In this document: positions 1-5,907 of the stretch, piece by piece
How positions within the stretch are numbered: position 1 is the stretch's first letter
Layout: every line of letters begins with the position of its first letter
Assembly: GCA_000715685.1 (NCBI GenBank)
Contig: KL569435.1
Span: forward strand, 30,189 to 36,095
Source: Streptomyces lilacinus
GTDB lineage: Bacteria > Actinomycetota > Actinomycetes > Streptomycetales > Streptomycetaceae
Reading direction: 5' to 3'
DNA length: 5,907 nt
The notes under the pieces: model-generated
The model's database searches: none
The model's input: the letters and a program-made list of their open reading frames with translations, nothing else
What the model was told of the DNA's origin: nothing
Program-made: the position numbers and the translations under genes

Positions 1-1023
<1,023 letters not shown>

Positions 1024-1031
1024 CGGCGGAT

Positions 1032-1038
1032 TCCCTTC
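1032..1038 (-). promoter_or_regulatory. Ribosome binding site deciding the hhyS start
   Basis: On the minus strand this reads GAAGGGA, 8 bases before the ATG at 1023. The competing ATG at 1098 has only a loose purine run (GGAAAAGAAG) ending 4 bases upstream. The match is imperfect, so the start is a preference, not a proof. Confidence 0.5.
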
Positions 1039-1085
1039 GGCCTCCGTGCGGCGTCCCGTCGGCGGTCTGCCGGGCCGCTCCGGGA

Positions 1086-2828
1086 CTAAAACTGACATAC
1101 AGCTTCTTTTCCGGCAATGCGAACGCCCGGCAGGGAGAACCCGGACAGCGCGTCGAGCCGCTCCGCCAGGTCCGGCACCGGCCGCCCGCGCACGAACGCC
1201 GCCCGCAGGGCGTGGTACGGCGCGTCGGGCGCGAAGAACGTGTCGCGCATGCGGGCCAGCTCCTCCGCCCGGTGGGCCGCCAGCGGGCGGATCGCCTCGT
1301 CCCGCTCCCGCGTCGCCTTCTTCACCGCGATCCGCATCGGCACGTCGCTCTCACCGACCAGGTCCGCGGCCATCCGGGTGACCGCCCCCGCGAACTCCTG
1401 CGCCGGACCCGGCACCACGCGGTCCACCAGCCCCAGCGCCCGCGCCCGGGCCGCGCTCACCGGCGCGGCCCGCTCCATCAGCTCCGCCGCCCGCTCCCCG
1501 CCCACCCGCCGGGGCAGGCTGTACGTCCAGTACTCCGAGCCGTACAGCCCCATCAGCCGGTAGTGCGGGTTGAACACCGACCCCGCCCGGCACCACACCT
1601 CGTCGGCCGCCAGCGCCAGCATCACCCCGCCCGCCGCGGCGTTGCCCGCCACGGCGGCCACGACGAGTCGGTCGGTGGTGGTCAGCACGGCCTCGACCAG
1701 GTCGTCCATGGCGGTGATGTTGGCCCACGACTCCGCGGCCGGATCGGCGTCCGCCTCGATGACGTTCAGATGGATGCCGTTGGAGAAGAAGTCCCGCTCG
1801 CCGCCCAGGACGACCACCGAGGTCGGCCGCCGACAGGCGAAGCGGTAGGCGTTCAGCAGCCGCCGGCACTGCGCCGTGCTCATCGCGCCGCCGGGGAAGC
1901 GGAACCGTACGAAGCCCACCTCGCCCTGCTCCGTGTAGCGGATGTCGCTCCAGGTCCGGCGGTGCGCCGGCAGCTCCAGCGGCGCCGGCACGTCCGGCAC
2001 CGGCGGCAGCAGGTCGCCCAGCGCCAGGGCCGCCGGCAGCTTCACCCCGGGCGGCGCCCCGGCCGTGCGGCACCGCCGCAGCTGGGGGATCCACACCGCG
2101 CCGTCCGCCGTCGCCCGGCAGATCGCCCCCGCCCGCGTCGCCAGCACCGCCCCCGGCTCCCCGCGCAACCGGTCCTCGGGACACCCGCCGTGCAGGTACC
2201 ACTCGGCACCCAGCAGCTCGTCGCGCACGCCCGGCCGCGAGTCGGCGGCCCGCAGCGTCCGCAGCACCGACTCCGTCGGCTGCGACCGCCAGTCGATCCG
2301 ACGCTCCTCCTGCGACAGTGCCGGCCGCGTGCGCACGGGCAGGCCGTCCTGGGCCGTGGGCGTCCAGCGGCCCGAGCCGAACCGCTCGACCGCGAGCAGC
2401 ACCGCCGCCACCGCGGCGTCGGCGACCTCGCCGCGGTACAGCTCGCTCTTGCTGACACCGGCCGGTACCGCGAAGTCCACCGCCGCCCACACGGCCCCCG
2501 CGTCCAGCTCCGCCTCCGCCTGAAGCACCGTCACGCCCCAGCGGGTGACGCCGTCGTGCAGCGCCCAGTCCAGCGCGGCCGGGCCCCGGTCGCCGGGCGG
2601 ACCCGGATGGACGACCAGACACGTGTACCGCGACCAGACGTCCCGGGGGATCGCCGTCCGCAGCATCGGCGCGACGACCAGCTCCGGGCGGTGCCGGCGC
2701 ACCGCCGCGCGCAGCGCGTCGTCCCCGTCCGGCACGGCGACGGCCACACCGTGGCCGCGGTCGCCGAGCTCGGCGAAGACGCGCTGCGTCAGGCTGTTGA
2801 AGGCGCTGGCGACGAGAAGGATGCGCAC
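1086..2828 (-). CDS. hypX: HypX/HoxX, CO-ligand-forming hydrogenase maturation protein
   Basis: HypX supplies the CO ligand of the NiFe(CN)2CO centre when oxygen is present, from a formyl donor by way of a formyl-CoA intermediate. The protein has 580 residues, normal for the family, and two fused domains. The N-terminal formyltransferase-like half (about 1-270) opens with RILLVASAFNSLTQRV and carries the HypX motif HPGPPGDRGPAALDWAL (H74 to L90) and ELDAG (D109). The C-terminal enoyl-CoA hydratase/crotonase-like half (about 295-560) has GGERDFFSNGIHLNVIE near 342-358, GNAAAGGVMLALAADEV near 395-411 and GLYGSEYWTY near 427-436. The GTG start at 2828 is chosen because AGGAGG lies 8 bases upstream and the conserved domain starts directly with it; an in-frame ATG at 2891 has no such site. 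The stop is TAG. It is first in a probable hypX-hhyS operon, 62 bases before the preferred hhyS start, and divergent from hypA. Identity is secure; the chemistry is from family knowledge. Confidence 0.95.
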   Translation of the reverse strand: MRILLVASAFNSLTQRVFAELGDRGHGVAVAVPDGDDALRAAVRRHRPELVVAPMLRTAIPRDVWSRYTCLVVHPGPPGDRGPAALDWALHDGVTRWGVTVLQAEAELDAGAVWAAVDFAVPAGVSKSELYRGEVADAAVAAVLLAVERFGSGRWTPTAQDGLPVRTRPALSQEERRIDWRSQPTESVLRTLRAADSRPGVRDELLGAEWYLHGGCPEDRLRGEPGAVLATRAGAICRATADGAVWIPQLRRCRTAGAPPGVKLPAALALGDLLPPVPDVPAPLELPAHRRTWSDIRYTEQGEVGFVRFRFPGGAMSTAQCRRLLNAYRFACRRPTSVVVLGGERDFFSNGIHLNVIEADADPAAESWANITAMDDLVEAVLTTTDRLVVAAVAGNAAAGGVMLALAADEVWCRAGSVFNPHYRLMGLYGSEYWTYSLPRRVGGERAAELMERAAPVSAARARALGLVDRVVPGPAQEFAGAVTRMAADLVGESDVPMRIAVKKATRERDEAIRPLAAHRAEELARMRDTFFAPDAPYHALRAAFVRGRPVPDLAERLDALSGFSLPGVRIAGKEAVCQF

Positions 2829-2836
2829 GGGATCGA

Positions 2837-2842
2837 CCTCCT
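2837..2842 (-). promoter_or_regulatory. Strong ribosome binding site for hypX
   Basis: The minus strand reads AGGAGG, 8 bases before the GTG at 2828. This consensus site fixes the hypX start at GTG, 63 bases downstream of the longest possible ATG start. Confidence 0.85.
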
Positions 2843-2856
2843 GGCACGGCGGCGCA

Positions 2857-2873
2857 CGGCCCGCCACGGGCCG
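2857..2873 (-). repeat. Small inverted repeat in the hypX leader
   Basis: CGGCCC (2857-2862) and GGGCCG (2868-2873) form a perfect 6-bp stem with a 5-base loop. It lies 14 bases upstream of the hypX AGGAGG, so it could form a leader hairpin if the transcript begins farther upstream. Such short stems are frequent at this GC content; function is speculative. Confidence 0.3.
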
Positions 2874-2959
2874 CACCTGACAGATCGTCACCGACGCGGG
2901 GCGCCCACCCGCGCGACGCCGCGCGGGGCGGGCCGCGATTGCGCTGGGCGGGCGAATAC

Positions 2960-2977
2960 CCCGCCCTCCTGGGCGGG
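2960..2977. repeat. Inverted repeat, 7-bp stem with 4-base loop
   Basis: CCCGCCC (2960-2966), loop TCCT, GGGCGGG (2971-2977): a perfect 7-bp stem near the middle of the divergent region. There is no T-tract after it on either strand, so it does not look like an intrinsic terminator. It could be an operator half-site pair or a chance GC-rich match. Confidence 0.35.
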
Positions 2978-2991
2978 TGCCCGCCGTGGCG

Positions 2992-3007
2992 GGCGGGCGC
3001 GCCCGCC
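2992..3007. repeat. 16-bp perfect palindrome
   Basis: GGCGGGCG followed directly by CGCCCGCC reads identically on both strands with no loop. Lacking a loop, it suits a dimeric protein-binding site better than an RNA hairpin. It overlaps an alternative small stem (2979-2984 with 2989-2994). Biased GC composition lowers its significance. Confidence 0.4.
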
Positions 3008-3034
3008 GGCGGTGTGCGCACTGTGGACGGGGTA

Positions 3035-3053
3035 CCGCCCCGCACCGGGGCGG
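3035..3053. repeat. 8-bp inverted repeat upstream of hypA
   Basis: CCGCCCCG (3035-3042), loop CAC, CGGGGCGG (3046-3053): a perfect 8-bp stem ending 65 bases before the hypA ATG. It would make a very stable hairpin if it lies in the hypA leader RNA. No T-tract follows. A role as operator or leader structure is inference. Confidence 0.4.
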
Positions 3054-3066
3054 GTCCCACGACCAC

Positions 3067-3097
3067 CCCGTACGAGGCCGCGACCGCCCGTACGGGC
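3067..3097. promoter_or_regulatory. Paired CCCGTACG elements, candidate operator for hypA
   Basis: CCCGTACG occurs at 3067-3074 and again at 3087-3094, exactly 20 bp apart, about two helical turns. The second copy is the centre of the perfect 12-bp palindrome GCCCGTACGGGC (3086-3097); the first has a CGTACG palindromic core. The pair ends 21 bases before the hypA ATG. Same-face spacing suggests a site for a dimeric regulator, but no family is assigned. Confidence 0.35.
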
Positions 3098-3103
3098 AGC
3101 GAC

Positions 3104-3115
3104 GGGAGCAGGAGG
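3104..3115 (+). promoter_or_regulatory. Ribosome binding site of hypA
   Basis: GGGAG (3104-3108) sits 10 bases and AGGAGG (3110-3115) 3 bases before the ATG at 3119. The consensus hexamer is unusually close, so the upstream GGGAG may be the functional pairing. Either supports the ATG at 3119 over an in-frame ATG at 2939. Confidence 0.65.
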
Positions 3116-3118
3116 CGG

Positions 3119-3475
3119 ATGCACGAGCTGTCCATCGCCACCGCCGTCCTCGAACGGGCGGCGGAAGAGGCCCGGCGGCACGCCCCCGCCCGCGTGACGG
3201 CGGTACGGGTGCGCGTCGGCGAGCTGGCCGGGGTCGTCCCCGACGCCCTGCGCTTCTCCTTCGACGTGGCCCGGCGGGGCACCGCGCTCGCGGCGGCCCG
3301 CCTCCTCGTCGAGGAGATCACGGCGACGGCCCGCTGCGCTCCCTGCGGAGACGACTTCGCGGTGGGCACCCCGCCCTTCCTGTGGTGCCCGCGCTGCGAC
3401 CGGCCGACGACGCGCCTGCTGACCGGCCGGGAGCTGGAGATCACCGGAATCGAGCTGGAGGAGGCGAGCGCGTGA
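3119..3475 (+). CDS. hypA: HypA, hydrogenase nickel metallochaperone
   Basis: HypA is a small cytoplasmic zinc protein that works with HypB to insert nickel into the hydrogenase large-subunit precursor. The product has 118 residues, the usual HypA size. It starts with MHELSIATAVL, in which H2 and E3 belong to the conserved N-terminal nickel-binding MHE motif. The zinc site is two CxxC pairs, C73/C76 and C90/C93, the same positions as in E. coli HypA. The ATG at 3119 is chosen because the family always begins MHE and ribosome binding sequences lie just upstream; the in-frame extension to 2939 is non-homologous and runs through the control region. It is first in the plus-strand run and its TGA overlaps the hypB ATG (TGATG), indicating translational coupling. 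No key residue is missing. Confidence 0.97.
   Translation: MHELSIATAVLERAAEEARRHAPARVTAVRVRVGELAGVVPDALRFSFDVARRGTALAAARLLVEEITATARCAPCGDDFAVGTPPFLWCPRCDRPTTRLLTGRELEITGIELEEASA
3457..3464 (+). promoter_or_regulatory. Ribosome binding site of hypB inside the hypA 3' end
   Basis: GGAGGAGG lies within the last codons of hypA. AGGAGG at 3459-3464 is 10 bases before the ATG at 3475 and 7 before an alternative in-frame GTG at 3472, so it does not by itself decide between them. The two starts differ by one residue. Confidence 0.7.
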
Positions 3476-4278
3476 TGTGCCGTGTCATCGATGTACGGCA
3501 GGCGGTCCTGGCGGAGAACGACGCCCTGGCCGGTGCCCTGCGCGAGGAACTCGCGGCCCGGGGCACGACGGTGGTGAACCTGCTGTCCAGTCCCGGCAGC
3601 GGCAAGACCGCGCTGCTCGAGCCGGTCCTGGCCGCCGCGGTCGCCCGCGGCGTGCCGGTGGCCGCGCTCACCGCCGACCTGGCCACCGAGAACGACGCCC
3701 GGCGCCTGGCCCGCTCCGGCGCCCCGGTCCGGCAGGTCCTCACCGGGGGCCTGTGCCACCTGGAGGCCGCCCAGCTCCGCGGCCACCTCGAGGACTGGCC
3801 ACCGGACGACACCCGGGTGCTCTTCGTGGAGAACGTCGGCAACCTCGTCTGCCCGGCCGCCTACGACCTCGGCGAGAAGCTGCGGGTGACGCTGATGTCG
3901 GTGACCGAGGGCGAGGACAAGCCGCTCAAGTACCCCACGGCCTTCGGCCTCGCCCACCTCGTCGTCCTGACCAAGACCGACATCGCCGACGCGGTCGGCT
4001 TCGACCGCGTGGCCTTCACGCAGAACGTCGCCCGCGTCAACCCCGGCGTGGAGATCCTGGCCACCTCCGCGCGCACCGGCGAGGGCCTCGAGGTGCTGGT
4101 CGACCGGATGCTGGCCGTCGCCGACGGCGCCGCCGTGCACCGGCCGACGATGGAGGGCGGCCGGGCCGCCGCGGCCCGGCGGGCCCACGTCGCCCCCGGA
4201 CCCGAGCCCGGCCGGCCGCACGCGCGCGGCCGCCACCGCAGGCCCGGCCCCGAGAGCCTGACGGCCCCTCAGCCGTGA
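3475..4278 (+). CDS. hypB: HypB, nickel-delivery GTPase
   Basis: HypB hydrolyses GTP to drive nickel transfer to the hydrogenase large subunit together with HypA. The product has 267 residues. Visible GTPase motifs are the P-loop SSPGSGKT (38-45), DLATENDARR (68-77), the HypB-typical FVENVGNLVCPA (117-128), TKTD in the NKxD position (166-169) and TSARTGEG (197-204). The G-domain metal site is present as C94-H95 and C126. The N-terminal CxxCGC nickel site and histidine-rich stretch known from some HypBs are absent: the protein starts MCRVIDVRQAVLAEN, directly at the G-domain. After about residue 216 there is a tail of roughly 50 residues rich in Arg, Pro, Ala and Gly with four histidines (222, 238, 249, 254); I cannot assign it a function. 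The ATG at 3475 overlaps the hypA stop, and the TGA overlaps the hypF GTG. Confidence 0.96.
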   Translation: MCRVIDVRQAVLAENDALAGALREELAARGTTVVNLLSSPGSGKTALLEPVLAAAVARGVPVAALTADLATENDARRLARSGAPVRQVLTGGLCHLEAAQLRGHLEDWPPDDTRVLFVENVGNLVCPAAYDLGEKLRVTLMSVTEGEDKPLKYPTAFGLAHLVVLTKTDIADAVGFDRVAFTQNVARVNPGVEILATSARTGEGLEVLVDRMLAVADGAAVHRPTMEGGRAAAARRAHVAPGPEPGRPHARGRHRRPGPESLTAPQP

Positions 4279-5907
4279 CCGCCACCCACGACGACGCCGT
4301 CGTCCGCCGCCGCGTCGTCGTGCGCGGCGCCGTCCAGGGCGTCGGCTTCCGCCCCTTCGTCCACGGCCTCGCCCGCGAGCTCGGCCTGTCGGGCTACGTC
4401 GCCAACAACGCGGGCGGCGTCGTCGCGGAGATCGAGGGCGACCCCTGCCGCGTCCGCGCCTTCTGCGACCGGCTCACCAGCCACGCCCCGCCGCTGGCCG
4501 TCGTCTCCTCCGTCTCCCAGCGCCGCGTGCCCGCCCTCGGCGCGGACGGCTTCACCATCCGCCCGACCGAGGCCGGCCCCGGCCGCACCCGGGTGCCGCC
4601 CGACACGGCCCTGTGCGCCGACTGCCACGCCGAACTCACCGACCCCGGCGACCGCCGCTTCCGTCACCCCTTCATCACCTGCACCCACTGCGGGCCCCGC
4701 TTCACCATCGTCACCGCCCTGCCCTACGACCGGGCCACCACGACCATGGCGCCCTTCGCGCTGTGCGAGCGGTGCGCCGAGGAATACGCAGACCCCGCCG
4801 ACCGCCGCTTCCACGCCCAACCCGTCGCCTGCCCCCGCTGCGGACCCCGGCTCCGCCTCGAGGGCGCCGGACCCCCGCTCACCGACGACGCCGCCCTCAC
4901 CCGCGCCCGCGAACTGCTCGCCCGGGGCGCGATCCTCGCCGTCAAGGGCATCGGCGGATACCACCTCGCCTGCGACGCCACCGATGAAACCGCCGTCGCC
5001 CGGCTGCGCGCGGCCAAGGAACGCGGCGGCAAGCCCTTCGCCGTCATGGCCGCCGACCTCGCCACCGCCCGGGCCGTCGCCCCCGTCGGCGACACCGAGG
5101 CACGCCTCATGAGCGGCGCCCGCGCCCCCGTCGTCCTGCTGCGCCGCCCCCCGACCACCGCCCCCGACCTCCCCCTCGCCGACTCCGTGTGCCCCGGCAG
5201 CCCCGACATCGGGCTGATGCTGCCCTACACCCCCCTGCACCGGCTGCTGTTCGGACTGCCCGGCGACCCGCCCGGCCCCCGGGCCCTCGTCGTGACCAGC
5301 GGCAACCGCTCCGGCCGGCCCATCGTCACCGACGACGACGAGGCCCGCCGCACCCTCGGCCCCCTCGCCGACGCCCTCCTCGCCCACGACCGCCCGATCC
5401 ACGCGCCGTGCGACGACTCCGTCGTGCGCGTGCGCCCCGACGGCACCGCCGTCCCGCTCCGCCGCTCGCGCGGCTACGTCCCCGAACCGCTCGCCCTGCC
5501 CTTCGAGGTGCCGCCCGCGCTCGCCGTCGGCGGCGACCTGAAGAACACCTTCTGCCTCGCCCAGGGCCGCTCCGCCTGGCTGTCCCAGCACAACGGCGAC
5601 CTCGGCGACCTCGCCGGCGAGACCGCCCTCGCCCGCGCCGTCGACCACCTCGCCGAGCTCACCGGCGTCCGCCCCGACCTGATCGCCGCCGACCGGCACC
5701 CCCGCTACCGGTCGGCCGCCTGGGCCCGCGAGCACGCCGCCGACCGCCCGCTGCGCCTGGTCCAGCACCACCACGCCCACATCGCCTCCGCCATGGCCGA
5801 CGCCGGCCTCGACGGCACCACCCCCGTCATCGGCGTCGCCTTCGACGGCACCGGCTACGGCGACGACGGCGCCGTGTGGGGCGGCGAGGTGCTGCTCTTA
5901 TACACAT
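4275..5907 (+). CDS. hypF: HypF carbamoyltransferase, 3'-truncated by the window edge
   Basis: HypF uses carbamoyl phosphate and ATP to carbamoylate the C-terminal cysteine of HypE, the first step toward the cyanide ligands. About 540 genuine residues are visible of the usual 750 or so. Domains in order: acylphosphatase (about 10-97, signature GAVQGVGFRPF with R26, and N44/N45); paired zinc fingers C114/C117, C136/C139, C164/C167 and C186/C189 with the classic 18-24-18 spacing; YrdC-like domain (about 205-400, VKGIGGYHLACDA, KPFAVM, TSGNRSGRPI); start of the Kae1-like carbamoyltransferase domain (GGDLKNTF at 419, metal motif HHHAH at 498-502, FDGTGYGDDG at 523). The GTG at 4275 overlaps the hypB TGA. 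No good ribosome binding site is seen, so re-initiation after hypB is likely. The reading frame is open to the edge, but from about 5895 the bases match a sequencing adapter, so the final residues (LLYT) should not be trusted. Confidence 0.95.
   Translation, partial: MTATHDDAVVRRRVVVRGAVQGVGFRPFVHGLARELGLSGYVANNAGGVVAEIEGDPCRVRAFCDRLTSHAPPLAVVSSVSQRRVPALGADGFTIRPTEAGPGRTRVPPDTALCADCHAELTDPGDRRFRHPFITCTHCGPRFTIVTALPYDRATTTMAPFALCERCAEEYADPADRRFHAQPVACPRCGPRLRLEGAGPPLTDDAALTRARELLARGAILAVKGIGGYHLACDATDETAVARLRAAKERGGKPFAVMAADLATARAVAPVGDTEARLMSGARAPVVLLRRPPTTAPDLPLADSVCPGSPDIGLMLPYTPLHRLLFGLPGDPPGPRALVVTSGNRSGRPIVTDDDEARRTLGPLADALLAHDRPIHAPCDDSVVRVRPDGTAVPLRRSRGYVPEPLALPFEVPPALAVGGDLKNTFCLAQGRSAWLSQHNGDLGDLAGETALARAVDHLAELTGVRPDLIAADRHPRYRSAAWAREHAADRPLRLVQHHHAHIASAMADAGLDGTTPVIGVAFDGTGYGDDGAVWGGEVLLLYT
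5895..5907 (+). other. Tn5/Nextera mosaic-end adapter remnant at contig end
   Basis: CTCTTATACACAT is identical over 13 bases to part of the Nextera/Tn5 mosaic end (CTGTCTCTTATACACATCT). It is the only strongly AT-rich stretch next to the edge of an extremely GC-rich gene and interrupts the conserved HypF sequence after GGEVL. The preceding CTG (5892-5894) also matches the adapter if one T is missing, but it reads equally well as a hypF Leu codon. Untrimmed adapter is far more likely than biology. Confidence 0.88.

Larger units (their letters stand above)
2829..3118. promoter_or_regulatory. Divergent control region between hypX and hypA
   Basis: These 290 non-coding bases separate the hypX-hhyS and hypA-hypB-hypF units and must hold the promoters or leaders for at least one of them. 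I could not assign a convincing -35/-10 pair on either strand. The only relatively AT-rich spots are around 2938-2941 (GATTG) and 2954-2959 (GAATAC). The region holds several GC-rich inverted repeats, listed separately, and the direct repeat CTGGGCGGG at 2944-2952 and 2969-2977. I see no T-tract terminator and no convincing small gene. Confidence 0.6.

Noticed and set aside
1086..2828. HypX as a methionyl-tRNA formyltransferase or a fatty-acid crotonase, or as an accidental fusion of the two
   Set aside because: The two-domain architecture and the HPGPPGDRGPAALDW motif are characteristic of HypX, and it sits in a hydrogenase locus.
2829..2891. N-terminal extension of hypX to an ATG at 2891
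   Set aside because: AGGAGG lies 8 bases before the GTG at 2828, where the conserved domain begins; no ribosome binding site precedes 2891.
2960..3053. Intrinsic terminator, riboswitch or CRISPR repeats in the control region
   Set aside because: The stems have no T-tract, the repeats are short and irregular with no uniform spacers, and no riboswitch consensus was recognised.
2939..3118. N-terminal extension of hypA to an ATG at 2939
   Set aside because: HypA proteins begin MHE, which is at 3119 with ribosome binding sequences; the extension has no homology and crosses the control region.
1351..4236. 961-residue minus-strand open frame spanning hypX, the control region, hypA and hypB
   Set aside because: It runs antisense to or out of frame with recognised genes, is of Arg/Gly/Ala-rich low complexity, and has no family motif. 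Long empty frames are normal at this GC content.
4269..5780. 503-residue minus-strand open frame opposite hypF
   Set aside because: Its Gly/Ala/Val/Asp-rich composition is a shadow of hypF codons; no motif is visible.
5898..5900. In-frame TTA leucine codon in hypF, suggesting bldA control
   Set aside because: It lies inside the 13-base adapter match at the contig end and is not genomic.
5892..5907. Tn5-like transposon end inserted in hypF
   Set aside because: The match is at the physical end of the sequence with nothing beyond it, the standard signature of library adapter; no transposase or target duplication is seen.

Overview
The window comes from a very GC-rich actinomycete, most likely Streptomyces or a close relative. 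Codon third positions are almost always G or C, starts include GTG, and the small-subunit sequence is of the actinobacterial high-affinity type. It holds part of one [NiFe]-hydrogenase locus and no unrelated genes.

Layout: on the minus strand, read right to left, are hypX (GTG at 2828 to TAG at 1086) and then hhyS (about 1023 to the TAA at 1-3), which encodes a group 1h (formerly group 5) hydrogenase small subunit. The large subunit would be expected just beyond base 1 and is not present. On the plus strand, hypA (3119-3475), hypB (3475-4278) and hypF (4275 to the right edge) form an overlapping, translationally coupled run. A 290-base divergent control region (2829-3118) separates the two transcription units and is rich in inverted repeats.

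How they work together: HypA and HypB deliver nickel. HypF starts synthesis of the cyanide ligands from carbamoyl phosphate. HypX supplies the CO ligand under aerobic conditions. HhyS carries the iron-sulfur relay that takes electrons from the NiFe site in the missing large subunit. In the relay, the proximal cluster motif is CxxD rather than CxxC and the medial cluster has a fourth cysteine. This is the pattern of O2-insensitive, atmospheric-H2-type enzymes. HypC, HypD, HypE, the endopeptidase and the large subunit are not in the window.

The right edge is not genomic. The last 13 bases match part of the Tn5/Nextera mosaic end, so hypF is cut by a contig end carrying adapter, and its last few codons, including an apparent TTA, are artefactual. 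I do not see an undescribed system here. The points most worth following are the adapter remnant, the cluster ligands, the hhyS start choice (the longer form would contain a TTA codon) and paired CCCGTACG elements before hypA.
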